NCBI GenBank assembly: GCA_944452925.2
Contig: OX101828.2
Location: 30,502,072-30,566,071, forward strand
DNA: 64,000 nucleotides
Direction: 5' to 3'
From: Chrysolina oricalcia
Lineage: Eukaryota > Arthropoda > Insecta > Coleoptera > Chrysomelidae
Shown: in pieces, positions 31,383 through 43,686 of the stretch
Layout of the letters: every line of letters starts with the position of its first letter
How positions within the stretch are numbered: the first letter of the stretch is position 1
Translations under genes and position numbers: made by a program
The notes under the pieces: model-generated
Database searches by the model: none
What the model saw: the letters and a program-made list of their open reading frames with translations, nothing else
Told to the model about the DNA's origin: nothing

Positions 31383-33008
31383 AATCAGTTTTTTTCTGTC
31401 AGAAATTTGCCCCATATTCTATTTTATTGAAATTAATTAAGAGAGGGAAATTTCAACATTGTAAAAAGTATTCGATTTAAATAATGTTTCACTCTCCAGT
31501 AAACTGACCGGACTATTGCCGAATCTTTCCCATTTAATTAAACAGGTGATATGTATTTGACGGCTCTTATTGAAAAACGCGTCAAAATACATTACAGTGA
31601 GAAATGAAATGAACAATTGCTGTTGAAATTATTATTTGAATATACCTGTAGTATTAAAAAAAGTGCTAATAGTGTTCCCGAATAACAAATTCAATTTGGT
31701 TTCAGTTCTGTAGATCGATTGAAATGAATTTAAAAATTATTTGTTGACTGGTGCAATAAGATGGCTTAAGGTATTTCTGATGTTCAAGAACCATTTTGAA
31801 GGTAACTTTTTCTTCATTCAACCTTCTGCGGTTTCTGATATATGGATGTTTACACTGAATTTAAAACAAAATTTATCCATCAGATCAACCAACTTTCTTG
31901 TCAAAACTAGAAAATGCATTTTCTTGGTTCTAAATAATTTTTTACTATGAAACAATCAACTTTGTCGTTATAACTGAACAAACTATTTAATCCAGTTTAT
32001 GCAGATAAAATCTTCTGAAATTATTTTGTTCGGGATATTTAATTTCAAAAATCGAATTTTTTTCAAATTAAATAAAAGACTAACCTAAAAATACACCTAA
32101 CAAAACACTGTAAGTTCAAACTTGAAGAGCTATCATATTATGAATATGGTTATTTTTGTTATACTTGGTAGATACGACTGGTCTCCAACACAACACTGTT
32201 TCGAGTTTGATCATAGAAATTGCAATAATTAATCCATTAACTAACATGACTTGGTAAGAAAATACCATGAAAAAGACCAGAGGAACCGACTCGACTTTCA
32301 TTACTGTCTATTGAGTAAAAAACTGGGCGTGTTTTTAGAATACGGTTGTACTATAAACAAGGACTGAAGGATGAATCATCTTGTTAAGAATTTAAATGAT
32401 TATAATGATTTTTAACATTTCAAAGCTAATTTTTATAGGAACAATCTGACTGAAATGAATATAATAATTGTCCTCCTCCTAAAATTCACAATATATTCTC
32501 CAGGCACAACCCACTTACACAAAAGGTTTTCTGTGTTGTCATTTCATGATTTAAAATCATTGACTGTATTTACCGGCCACTGCCTAAGAACTAACACGCT
32601 ATGGCCGAAAGGGACACAGAAAGCAGTTCATCGAAAAATGACGGAAAAATTACGGAATTAATTTCAAAATGGTGTATGCATTGAAGTAAGAAAATATAGC
32701 AAGACTTTTTCTTGGGTTGAGAAATGTTTGTGAATAATGTTTCAATTAGGGAACACCATTTCTTGGTCTGAAAAGAAAGTCTAATGTTGATGTTAGAGAA
32801 AATACACTCAATATTTCCTTGAACCGGGGAAGTTTTGTGAGAAATTTCTCAACTTGATAACCAAACATTTTCATGAATATGGACAACTCATGAATAGAAT
32901 GAAATGGATCACTGAAATGTTGTTAGCTCATGTGGCATTTTTCATCTGTTTCAAACTGAGGTATAGTGTAGGTATGGGGTTCGTGAAGGGAGACTTTGTA
33001 GGTTATCA
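31383..33008. other. AT-rich non-coding stretch
   Basis: I see no gene, RNA or element border here; the short open frames lack any recognisable motif. Confidence 0.4.
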
Positions 33009-33016
33009 GCTGAACC

Positions 33017-33181
33017 TAGTGGCTTAGCCAATGGTGGGGGCCCAGGCCCACCCCTAAATCTTTGAAATTTTCGACGGTTTGGCAACTTGCCATTTTGTAA
33101 CATAAAATATATTATTGGCTATTAGACTTTTTGTACTAGATCCCCCCCCCCCCCCAAAGAAAAATTCTGGCTACGCCACTG
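33017..33181. mobile_element. hAT-like MITE with 8-bp TSD
   Basis: 165 bp with imperfect inverted ends (TAGTGGCTTAGCC and GGCTACGCCACTG), flanked on both sides by GCTGAACC (33009-33016 and 33182-33189). An 8-bp duplication and CAGTGGCGTAGCC-type ends are typical of hAT non-autonomous elements. A run of C lies near 33142-33156. There is no coding capacity. Confidence 0.8.
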
Positions 33182-33429
33182 GCTGAACCTGTATCTGTAA
33201 GGTAGGTATATTGTATCTACTGTTATATAATTGCATTAGGTTTGTCATTCAAATACCTCCATCAAGACCATTATTGAAAAGATTAGTAGTTACTCTTCGT
33301 AGTTTCCTTTCTTGACACGATTCTCTATATTAGGTACACCTACCGCCTCTGGGATTCAAAAAAGATATCTAGTTTCGAATCTCGTCAACAACTGTTCCAT
33401 TTGAAAAAATGTTATTGCTTAAATGAAGA

Positions 33430-33880
33430 TTATAAATATATCCAAGGAATTTGTACGAAAGCGTAGAAGGGCCACAACAAATTTCATTTTCATTATGAAA
33501 TAAATTCTGACTTGCAACTCGGAATTCCGACTTGCGTTTGAGAATTCCGACTTGCAACTCGGAATTCCGACTTGCAACTCGAAATTCCAACTCACAACTC
33601 GGAATTCCGACTTGCATTTCAGCATTCCGGCTTACAACTCGGAATGTTGATCCATATATATTATATTGATTCAAATACCGGGTATCCCAGAGATCATAGG
33701 ACAGCAGATACTCCAGTTATTTACTCAGAAAACAAATTTGAAAAATTATGTGTCGTATGGGACCACAAGCCTTTCCAAATTGGGTAGCGAAATCAACCCC
33801 ATGGCGAATTATCACCGAGAAATCACCCCTTACTTTAGTTTTTTGAATTGCACTCCCATGTTTGTTGTTATTCAACTCAC
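33430..33880. repeat. Element with a 20-bp minisatellite core
   Basis: At about 33505-33645 a 20-base unit (GGAATTCCGACTTGCAACTC and variants) is repeated about seven times. Flanks on both sides (GCGTAGAAGGGCCAC on the left, ACCGGGTATCCCAGAG and ACCGAGAAATCACCCC on the right) recur in inverted order around the related array at 61240-61790. So this is a dispersed element, not a local expansion. Open frames here are translations of the repeat. Confidence 0.65.
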
Positions 33881-33989
33881 AGCCCTTTTTATTTCTTATA
33901 CAACGATGTATCATAAAAATGATAATATGTGTATGTATGTATGTATTTGATTTCTCATTTTCAATGAGATATCAACTAAAACTCCGCTA

Positions 33990-34600
33990 ATAAGCACGAA
34001 CTATAATATACGTAGTTGTAGGGCTAATTTTGACCAGTGCCTGTTATATATCAATTTCCTGAAACAAAAACCTCACATCAATGTGCTAACTGAAATCTGG
34101 ATTTATGAAAACGAAACAGACCTGTATCGAATCCCAGGGTATACAGGGTGCTTCAATTATCGTGAGGAAAAAAGATCTGGAGGTGTTGTTGTTTATACAT
34201 CACAGGAAATGATGATTATCACAAATGTAATATGATATCTTCGGAGGGTATTTCTGTTAAATGTCAAATCGATAAGTATGCATTCACTACTATAGGGCTC
34301 TACAGATCACATGATTTTCCAATAGAGGTATTTCTGGATGAGATGCAAGATATATTGCGGGAAGTCAATTCGGAAAAATATGTTTTCTATATGGGCGACA
34401 TAAATTTAAATTTACTTTCAGAAACACCGGAATCCCAACTTTATTTAGAAATACTAGGTAGTAACGACTATATATCGTGTATCAATACAATAACAAGAAG
34501 AAATAATGACTTAGGATCATGCTTGGACCATATCTTTGTGAAACAACAAACTCATTTAGATATATATATATACTGCAACAAGTGAGCTAGATATAACTGA
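33990..34600 (+). pseudogene. LINE endonuclease region (plus-strand LINE)
   Basis: Apurinic-type endonuclease remnant of a CR1/Jockey-like LINE. Visible blocks are RSCRANFDQ, VLTEIWI (the E of the active site), IPGYTGCFN and RSGGVVVY. After a frame change come MGDINLNLL (D and N of the active site) and CLDHIFVK near 34530 (D and H). It is broken by stops near 34212 and 34585. Confidence 0.75.
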
Positions 34601-34742
34601 TCATTTCGCAATATTTACAGCCTGGAGTAGTTAACACAAAAATAAAAACACAACCAAAGCTTCGGAAGAATATCAATATGTCAATATAGTTAAATTCAAA
34701 TCCCTTGTTAGCGCATTCAACTGAAATAACAGTTTAATTGAT

Positions 34743-36830
34743 AACGATGTGAACCAAAGCTTTACGATGTTATCGGATACCTCCTGCGATTTATTGAAAA
34801 AATCTATTGATAACAACCACGAAATAAAGAACAAACAAAAGAAACTTAAACCGGTGGATGACAAGTGGTATTTTAAAAAGCATCAGGAAAAGGGAAAAAA
34901 AGTATGCGAAAACAAACAAAAACCATCATGATCTATTTCTGAAAGCGGATTACAATACCTATCGTAATCATATGAATAGAATAATAAAAATAATAAAAAA
35001 CTCCTACTATGAAAATAAAATAGGGGAAAACAAAAATAACATTAAGAATACTTGGCAAATAATAGAACAATTGAATGGCCGCGATAAAATTCCAAACGAT
35101 ATAAAAAACTTGACATCGTTGAGGATACAAAACAAATATTAATTTCTAACAAACGGGACATATAAAATGAATGAGTTCTTCGTTGAGGATATGAAAAAAC
35201 CATGTTGAGTCCGTACCTAACGTATATTTCCTCAAAGATAAAAGTGAAATAAAAAACAGAAATCATTTCTCCTATGTCATGCACTTCGTGAGAGAGTCTG
35301 ATGTAGCTGAACAAATAAAAAAACTGGACACCAACAAATCAGCAGGAAACGATAATATTAAACCAAGATTTCTCAAGGAAGTTGGCGAACATATCAAGAA
35401 CATTCTAGCAAAACTATTCAACCTCTCAATAATCGAAGGAATTTTTCCTGACATCCTTAAAAAAAGTATAATAATTCCTGTTCACAAAAGCGGTAAAAAA
35501 ACAGATTTGAACAACTACCGACCTATCGCTTTGCTCTCTATTATATTGAAACTATTTGAAAGACTGGTCACAGATAACCTAACCAAGTACCTTAAAAAAA
35601 TTGTTGTCTATCTGAAAATCAATACGGCTTTCGCGAGGGTAAAGGGACAGAGTTGGCTTTATTGAATTTCACAACTGAAATACAGCAGGGGATAGAAAAA
35701 GTTGAATACACTACGGGAGTTTTCATCGATATTACCAAGGCATTTGATACCATTTCTCATACAATACTGTTGAAAAAAATGAGTGACACAGGCATTAGAG
35801 GTGCATGTAACGAGTGGTTCCGTAGTTATTTGACAGGCAGAAAGCAATTAGTTAAAGTAGGAAGCGAGATCAGTGACATCACAGAAACCTTCAGTGGGGT
35901 ACCGCAGGGATCAGTTTTGGGACCAATTTTATTTCCCATTTACATAAACGACCTCTGCGAGATGCCACTGAGGGGCAAAATATATACATTTGCAGATGAT
36001 ACTGCGTTACTGTACTCGCAAAAAAATAAAAATGTTGTGCTCACAAATATATTACATGGTATAAAAATACTTAAAACCTGGTTCAACAGCAATAAGATGC
36101 TTGTAAATGGAGGAAATGTAAATATGTCAACTTTAGCACAAGGAAAATTTTCTCATTTGAAAGTCCAGTTGAAATTCATAATTCAAGTAACTGCAATAAT
36201 TGTAAGTGTGGAGAAATTGAACGAGTTGATTGTATAAATTACCTTGGTTTGTTTATTGACGAAAATATGAATTGGAAAAACCACATTCAGAAAACTGCAT
36301 CGAAACTGAGAAAACCTATACCTTCATTCTATAATATGCTATTTCTTCCTTCCCATGTTCTTCGCATGTTCTATTATGCAATGGTCCATTCAGTCATCAT
36401 GTACTGTGTATCTATCTGGGGGACTACAAATGAAAGTAACATCAGGAGTATAACCACCCTACAAAAAACCTTTGTGCGACTTACTGCCAGGGTGCGAAAC
36501 AGAAGAGAACCCCCTGAACCACTTTTTAAAGCACTCAAAATAGGTAACATCAAACAAACTTGTTATATAAATATTACGTAAAGCTTTGAAAAGGTATGAG
36601 CACTCGTTACACCTAGACTTATCCATGAAAACCTCCGTCCGAGGAAAAACCATGCTATCCATTCCCTCCGTTATAAAAACGTCAACACAGAAATTATTCT
36701 ACTGTCTAGCCCCCGAGTTATGAATAGTGTCCCAGAAAGTATCATTCAGCCAATATTCAAGAAAAATATCCGAATGTTTCTTAGAAACTGATATTCGACA
36801 TCTGTTCTCGTTCAATGTATAACAGAAATA
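34743..36830 (+). pseudogene. LINE reverse transcriptase (plus-strand LINE)
   Basis: Linker and RT of the same LINE in at least five frame pieces. Recognisable blocks: DTNKSAGNDNI, IIPVHKSGKKTDLNNYRPIA, FIDITKAFDTISH, GVPQGSVLGPILF and the catalytic box as FADD in TFADDTALLY near 35990. The C-terminal region (FIDENMNWKNHI, PEPLFKALKI) runs on past 36581, with PRVMNSVPE near 36710. It is not functional. Confidence 0.85.
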
Positions 36831-37145
36831 CTCTTCAAGAAATTAATCATATTTTTATACACTAAGCTGAAAATGTTTTTCTCTTTTTTTTCTCAAATTC
36901 ACAAATTTATAAATTAATTTTTTTGTTTTGTCCAAACCCAACCACAAGTAATCACTTACTTACTGGGGTTGGAACTCTAAAAAAATGTATTTATCCTTAA
37001 AAATAATTTTTCTCTCTCCCCAGACACAGACCTCCGGTCTTCTGGCTGAGGAAAAAAATATTTATAATAAAATATTTATATTTTTAGGTGAAAAATAAAT
37101 ACTGTAATAATATGTAGAGTTGCCAATAAATCTAATCTATCTATC
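36831..37145 (+). mobile_element. 3' end of the plus-strand LINE
   Basis: AT-rich 3' untranslated region ending in an AATAAATCTAATCTATCTATC tail near 37124-37145. A short TCTA microsatellite at the end is typical of target-primed LINE insertion for CR1/Jockey relatives. No clear TSD was found. Confidence 0.55.
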
Positions 37146-37800
37146 TATTGATTTGTCTGAACTAATTGTTCCACATTGTAGCGACAAGGAAAAGTAGATG
37201 GTTAAGAAAAAGAGACAGTGAAATGTTAGAACTTTTTGTGCTTTGTTTCATTCCTATAGTATCTGGATCGCAAATTGCTATCAGTCGTAATATTGTTGTT
37301 AAATATCAAAATGTGTTTTACCTTCACTACAAACCAATACGTCGATATGCTTTTTACTTTTGGTGAATTCCACAAGAATAAACGTGCTCTGAGAGGATGT
37401 ATATAAGCAGCGCTTTCCTGGTCGTCCACCACCAGGTCGCAATACTTTTTCTTATGTAGAAAACACAATGCGAACGGGATCATTTCCAGGAAAAAAACAG
37501 CAAGCACACCCCAATCCTGTGATAACTGAGGAAAATTGTATAATTGTTTTGTCCTGAAAAATACATATAAATCGTAAGGACTCAAATCTACAGATTTCGA
37601 AAGACGAATGACATTCATTGCTCACATTCAAATTTTATTCCAAGACAATCCCAACTTCCTCAATCAAATCTTGCCATAGTAATAGAATTGTTAAACGACA
37701 TAACATGCACTTTTGGTCACAAAACAACTCTCACTGGATAAAAAAAAACAGTTTCCAAAATATGTGGGAAGTTAACGTGGCTCCTGCACATAACCATAAT
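37146..37800. other. Non-coding spacer between LINEs
   Basis: No convincing gene. Open frames on both strands lack recognisable motifs. Confidence 0.4.
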
Positions 37801-37866
37801 AGAAGTAGAAGTAGAAGTAGAAGTAGAAGTAGAAGTAGAAGTAGAAGTAGAAGTAGAAGTAGAAGT
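37801..37866 (-). repeat. (AGAAGT)11 microsatellite, tail of minus-strand LINE
   Basis: Eleven perfect hexamers. On the minus strand the LINE 3' region ends AATAAATACTTC and then runs into (TACTTC)n, so the array sits exactly at the 3' end of the LINE. Confidence 0.8.
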
Positions 37867-38017
37867 ATTTATTTCGCTACAATATACAATAGTAATAGTA
37901 GAATGTCAAACAAAAATAATAACATGAAAAAAAATACAATACAAAGATATATAAAGTCACAGTGTAAATAAACATAACAATATGAATATATTTAATTTGA
38001 ATTGTGGCGAGTGTCCA

Positions 38018-39260
38018 TCACATACATTCAAATTCAGACTTGTTTAAATCAAGATACTCATTTATATCATAAAAACATTTTTTTAACAGAAACGTTTTAA
38101 TTTTTGTCTTGAACTGAAAGAAACCTAGTTTATTTATCCTTGAGGGGAGTATGTTATATAAATGTAGGTTCACCGAATTCTTTTGCGATATCTGAAGTCT
38201 GAACCTAGGAGTTGAAATGAAGTCACCATGGCGAGTAGTGTAATTGTGGATTTCTGATTGAATAGAGTATTCATGCTTAGTTTCATGAATTTCAAGTAAA
38301 CATGAGTAAATGAATAAGGTAGGAAGCGGCATTATTTGAAAACTGACGAAGAGAGGGCGACAGTGTTCACGATGATGCACTCCCGCCATAACTCTGATCA
38401 CTCTCTTTTGAAGAATAAAAACTCTATGAGAATGGCAAGAATCACCCCAAAGAAGAATTCCGTAAGATAAGTGACTATGGAATAAACCGAAATAACAAGA
38501 TTTGAGTACGTGATAACTCACAATATTTTTCAAACGTCGAATCAAGAAGGTAATACTGGACAGTCTTAGCTAATGCTGCGATATGTGAGCCCCAGTTTAG
38601 TCTGTCATCTAGATGCATGCCAAGTAGTTTAACACTGTTGCCACTAGTGAAATTTGAATTGGAGGATACAAGGATGGACTGATTTTTTTCCAAATTCAGT
38701 TTGAGTTTATTGCAAGTAAAGCAGGTTTTGGCTGAATCCATAATGTTATTTGATAAAGTGGACAGATTATCAATCTTATTACTCTGACAGATAAATGTTG
38801 TGTCATCTGCAAATAAGACGCTTTTTGTCGGTAAAATGTGAAAATATAAATCATTTATATAGACTAAGAAAAGAAGGGGACCCAGAACCGAGCCTTGAGG
38901 AACACCGTGATTAATGACCCTACGTTTTGATAGCTCACCATTCAATCTGACATATTGAGATCTTTGGGAGAGGTAAGATTTAAAGAAATTCAGAGCTACG
39001 CCCCTGATACCATATCTCTGTAATTTTTCCACTAGGATGTGATGTGAGACACAGTCGAAGGCTTTCGAAAGGTCACACAACTCAAGTTGTGAGTGGATTC
39101 CTTCCTCTAGGCCCTCGACTATGTTCGACACGACTTTGAGTAGAGCTTTCGTCGTGGACATCTTTTTTCGGAAACCAAATTGTCCTGGACAAAGCAGAGA
39201 GTTTACTTCCATGAAGTTATAAAGTTGTTTTTTTAACGATAATTTCAATAATCTTAGCAA
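38018..39260 (-). pseudogene. LINE reverse transcriptase (minus-strand LINE)
   Basis: CR1/Jockey-like RT: CPGQFGFRKKMST, CDLSKAFDCVSHHIL, GVPQGSVLGPLLF, catalytic FADD in VLFADDTTF, and LLGMHLDDRLNW. It runs into a second frame (38018-38545) with SHLSYGILLWGDS and LFIYSCLLEIHETKHEY, the usual C-terminal region. At least one frameshift lies at about 38510 and another at about 39240. Confidence 0.85.
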
Positions 39261-40400
39261 TTATTGGTATAATGGATATTGGACGAAAGTTATTCACGTC
39301 ATCATTAATTCCTTTTTTCAACACCGGTAAAACAACAGAATATTTCAGGGCGTTAGGGAAAGTTCCTGCACAAAAACAGTCATTTATCAGAGAAGCTAGA
39401 GGTTCAGCAAGTATATCTGCCAGTGATTTAATAACTTTGCTATTTAGTTCATAGGTATCAGTAACATTAGAATTATTTAGACCAAGAATGACGTCATAGA
39501 TATCATCTGGAGTAACAGGATTTAGCACAAACGAGTGTGCCGGAGATTTTAATGTTTTCAAATAGAAACTAGGCTCATGGGGATGTTTGGTAGTGAGCTA
39601 ATAATCTTCTCTGCAATTGTAGCGAAATGGTCATTGAATTGATCTACCGATATATTAGTATCTAGCGGCTTTTTCTGAGATCTATTTCCTTCATGATTTA
39701 TCAGGTTCCAACTGTCTCTCATAACATTATTAGAATTCAACAGATAGTTGCTATAAGCTTCCGTCTTACAAATTCTTATTTGAGTTTTATAATCAATGCT
39801 CAGTCTCCTATAAGCATTCAAGGAATAAACATCTTTATCAATATCATAAACAGTTTTTATAGCGTTGAGTGTATTACGCATTTTTCTCAGTTCATCGTTC
39901 ATCCAATTAACTGGTTGTCTTTTGGTAATATTTTTGTATTTCCTTAAGGGGAAGGTACTAACTACTAGACCATTCAGAACATCTTGAAATTGTTGCATTC
40001 TAACCTCGAGGGTTATATTGTCGTTTCCTAAGAAACTCCAGTCAAATTCTATCAGCTAAGATCTCAAATTCAATAAACCTTGTGTGTGTATTGGACGGGT
40101 CCAACGGGTATCGGCATTGTTTTTTGACTCCATGCTATTTACGGTGATAAATTGCCCACGATGATCGGATAGGCACGGCTCTGAGACCCCTGAACTAAAG
40201 CTTCCGGTCGATATTAGTCACCACATTATCAACTCGAGTTGCGGAATTAGGAGTCACACGTGTGAATTCAAGAATTGTGGTATGTAAATTAAATGATACT
40301 AGTAAGTTTTCAAGAGTGGATAAGTTGGGAGATTCAGCTACAGCAAAGTTTAGATTGAAATCACCAGCTAGTATCACCTTGGATTTCTCAACATCAAGAT
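39217..40400 (-). pseudogene. LINE endonuclease and linker (minus-strand LINE)
   Basis: Upstream pieces of the same LINE. 40195-40377 gives MILAGDFNLNFAV (endonuclease D and N residues). 39558-39998 is the linker region. 39217-39561 is the N-terminal RT with NVVLPVLKKG-type text (SVVLPVLKKGINDDVNNFRP). The pieces are in different frames. The 5' end is not defined; nothing upstream of about 40400 is recognised. Confidence 0.75.
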
Positions 40401-40799
40401 AGTGTAGGGCATTCTCGAATAAATCTATAAATGTATAAAAATAATATAGTTACTACTTAACTCAATAACATCTTTCAAGACCGTTGGATCGGAAATAGTG
40501 TACCTGTTCGATGGCCTGCATGATATCCTGATCTCATGTCACTGGATTTTTTACTATGGGGATATTTGAAACGAGTGGTACTCGAAACTCCACTAATAAA
40601 TATTGAATATTTGATACAGAAAATGTACTTCTGAAATGATTATAGCACGTGTGTGGCCAATATTTTGAACAATTTCCGTAGTGTAATCATTATGCAAAGC
40701 GCAGATGAGCTTATGAATTGATATTTAATTTTTGCCTTTTTATTTTCCATAATAATGCATTCCATTCTAGCAAACATGATATTTCATTGAATGAGAAGT

Positions 40800-40930
40800 T
40801 AAACAATAACAAGTTTTGAAAGCTCTCTCCATGACGAAATTCAAAGCCGAATTAAAAAAATTATTAAACCAACATGTTTTCTATAATTTGAATGAATTTT
40901 TCAATACTGATCTATAATATGATTACTTAT
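40800..40930 (+). pseudogene. Possible 3' end of another LINE
   Basis: A short plus-strand frame reads FKAELKKLLNQHVFYNLNEF and stops soon after. This resembles the last residues of CR1/Jockey-type LINE proteins and is similar in style to the end of the minus-strand LINE. It is too short for certainty. Confidence 0.35.
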
Positions 40931-40986
40931 ATTTCGGACGTCCATCATCTTAATGTTTGAAAGATTTCTATCTCTTTAAAAAATTT

Positions 40987-41143
40987 TCACAACGTTTCAA
41001 TTGCTTGATCTATAATAGTTTCACATATATATATATATAATATCCAGTTTGGTTTTGTTCTCAATTTTTTTCGAAAATGATTGTTTTTTAGGTTATTAAT
41101 TTTATTGATATTTCTACTTTTTACATCATGGAACAGTTCATTA
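40987..41143 (-). mobile_element. Inverted fragment of the Penelope-like element
   Basis: On the minus strand it reads ELFHDVKSRNINKINN and then KNNHFRKKLRTKPNWI. The first part is the exact inverted copy of 43554-43602. It joins the plus-strand Penelope body head-to-head at 41137-41143, where TTCATTA is common to both sides. Confidence 0.75.
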
Positions 41144-42652
41144 CCAAAAATACATAAACCTACTTTATCGATGAGACCTATAGTTTCATGTATTGGTGCT
41201 CCAACAGAAGCCATTGCCTCACTTCTCACAGATATTCTAACTAAAGCATATGATTCCGATAATGAATACTTTATACAAGACTCTTTTGAAGTAAATAATA
41301 AATTTAATAACACAAACATACCTAATGACTACGTTTTGGCAAGTCTTGATGTGGTTTCTCTTTTTAGTAATGTATATTTAGAAGTTTGTCAAAGATCAAT
41401 TCACAAAAATTGGTATCGTGTTAGCAATTATTGTAACATTAATGAAGAAACATTCATGAAAATTTTAACTTTCTTGTTCAATAACACATATTTCTCTTTT
41501 AACAACAAAATTTATTAACAAAGTTTTGGAACTCCAATGGGAGCTTCAATCTCCCCTATATTAGCTTCATATGTGATGGATGATGTGTTGGACACAGTAA
41601 TTCCAGTACTATCATTTAAACCTTTTTTCATCAAAAAATATGTTGATGATATCATTGTCGCTTTACCAAAAGATGGCATTACTGAGATTCTTAGTACTTT
41701 CAACAGCTTTGACCCATATATTCAGTTTACAATAGAAACTGAGGATGATGATTTTTCCGTACCTTTCTTAGATACAAGATTCATACGTGGTCTTAATAAC
41801 AAAATTCTTATAGACTGGTACAGGAAACCTTGCAGTTCTGGAAGATATATTAACTTCGAGTCTTATCACAAGCGGTCAATGAAAATAAACCTTGTGAAAC
41901 AGATGAAAGCTAGAGTACTCAAAATCTCAGATAGATCCTTTCATAAAAAAAACCTAGATATTCTTTTCAAACTCTTTTCTGACAATGCTTATCCACCAAA
42001 ATTACTGAGAAGTATTCTGTTCAGCACACCATTAAATATTGAAACAGATATTATATCTAACAATCTGAACATATCCATTAATAGCAATGTTGCTAATACT
42101 AATCCTACAAATCCTACAATTCCTACATTCACTTCACTTCCATATATAAAAGATATTACACCAAGATTGTCCAGGCTCTTTCATTCAGTATGTAATATCA
42201 AAATAGCAAATAAAACTATATTACCAATAAGATCAATTTATTCAAAAGTGAAGGATAAAATTCCATTAACTTCCACTTCAAATGTAGTATATAGCATTCC
42301 TTGTCAGGACTGTGATAAAAATTATATTGGCCAGACTTCTAGAAGCCTGAAAAGTAGAATCTCCTCACATAAAAGTGATTGTAGACTTCATCCTGAAAGA
42401 TGTGCTCTTGCTGATCATGTAAACAAATTTGACCATCGAATAAATTATAACTCAACTAAAATATTAGCTAAAGAGACACATATGACTAAGAGAACTTTTT
42501 TGGAAATGGCCTTCATATATCAAGACAAAAAATGTATGAATAAAAGAACTGATATAAATCATTTGAGTGAGATTTATTCCTTCTTATTGTCGTTAGACCA
42601 CACTCTCCATATGAATAATAATATCTCCATAACTACTCAATTGGAAATGTAA
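41137..42652 (+). pseudogene. Penelope-like RT with GIY-YIG endonuclease, copy A
   Basis: Truncated 5' relative to copy B. The RT has LPKIHKP, MRPIVSCIGAPTEAIA, LASLDVVSLFSNV, TPMGASISPILASYV and the catalytic box YVDD in KKYVDDIIVAL. The C-terminal endonuclease has VVYSIPCQDCDKNYIGQTSR (GIY-YIG type) with the Arg/His block RISSHKSD and EMAFIYQ. A TAA at 41516-41518 interrupts the frame where copy B has Lys. Otherwise the two copies are nearly identical. These enzymes would nick target DNA and copy RNA into it. Confidence 0.9.
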
Positions 42653-43140
42653 TTTTTTCCTAACTTACAAAACAACAGTCGTATATTTCAACAGTTGGTA
42701 CTACATTACAGTTGGTACAAGATTACAGTTGGTACAAGATTACAGTTGGTAACATTGACTTGAAAATTACAGATTTCTTTTCTATTGACAACTGATTTGT
42801 GTCCCTTGGATACAATCAACAAGTCTTTTGTTTTTCGACTGAAATTTCAAAATTTTCTGTTATTTATATTCGTAAAGTCTTTTTTCCTTATTATTTACAA
42901 TTTTAAGCTGTAATGTCACTATCCAAAGAACTAAGAACATGTCAACTAACCTCACTATAGTTGTAAGTAAAATTTTAATAACATCAAAATGTATAATTGA
43001 CATAATAATTCTTTGTAGTTCCCTGAAGACGTAAATAAAATTTACGAAAGCTTGGAATAATCTCTATAAAAGAGTATACTTTTGACTTTGCTGCAATCCC
43101 CAATATTAACTGGTTTTATTCTTAACTAGTCAGCAACGAC
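42653..43140 (+). mobile_element. Penelope-like 3' region with short repeats
   Basis: Shared with copy B on the other strand. It begins with four copies of an ACAGTTGGTAC-type word (about 42688-42750). It ends with GACTACCCTTTCT near 43152, after which copy B runs into (TA)n. The hammerhead-like motif lies inside at 43019-43057. Confidence 0.75.
43019..43057 (+). ncRNA. Hammerhead-like motif in Penelope copy A
   Basis: Order of parts: TTCC, then CTGAAGA, one extra base, stem GTAAA/TTTAC around a short loop, GAAA, GCTT, then GGAA pairing with TTCC. The palindromic AGCT would allow dimer-type pairing. Penelope-like elements are known to carry minimal type I hammerheads. The extra base after CTGAAGA departs from the strict core, so activity is uncertain. 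Confidence 0.55.
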
Positions 43141-43152
43141 TACCCTTTCTAT

Positions 43153-43598
43153 ATTCTACAGATATGGGGTTTTATCGTAACATCCTGATTACATATGGTG
43201 ACATAGCAGTGCAGAAATTGAAGTTGTGGTCCAAGAACAAGATGAAATTGGCCAAAGAATATAATAGACGCTGTTTTCTATTACAATGCAAGAAGTTAGG
43301 AATTCTTCCAAATCACATTACCTCAGCGATTAGACCTATTGAGAACCTACTTCTTAGGCAAGAGGCTCATGCGAATATCAAGCAACAGAATTACAGGTTA
43401 GGAATAAAATTACTTAACATTGAGATTTCTACAAATCATACTTTGATTAAAAATTTAGTGTTCTCTGACGACAACTAGGAGTGAAATAATTTCTCTTACA
43501 AGTGAACCTATATTTGAAAATTTTCTCAGTAAACAATTAAGAACATATAATGAACTGTTCCATGATGTAAAAAGTAGAAATATCAATAAAATTAATAA

Positions 43599-43603
<5 letters not shown>
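43153..43603 (+). pseudogene. 5' part of a tandem Penelope copy
   Basis: After the 3' end of copy A a new frame opens (ATG at 43164, 104 residues), rich in K/R with CFLLQCKKLGILPNHI, matching the basic N-terminal domain of Penelope proteins. A stop and frame change follow at 43476-43478; the reading continues as EPIFENFLSKQLRTYNELF and KSRNINKINNL. It is cut off by (TA)n at 43601. Tandem partial copies are typical of Penelope insertions. Confidence 0.7.

Positions 43604-43683
<80 letters not shown>
43601..43683. repeat. (TA)n microsatellite
   Basis: About 80 bases of uninterrupted TA at the cut end of the tandem Penelope fragment. Confidence 0.95.
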
Positions 43684-43686
<3 letters not shown>

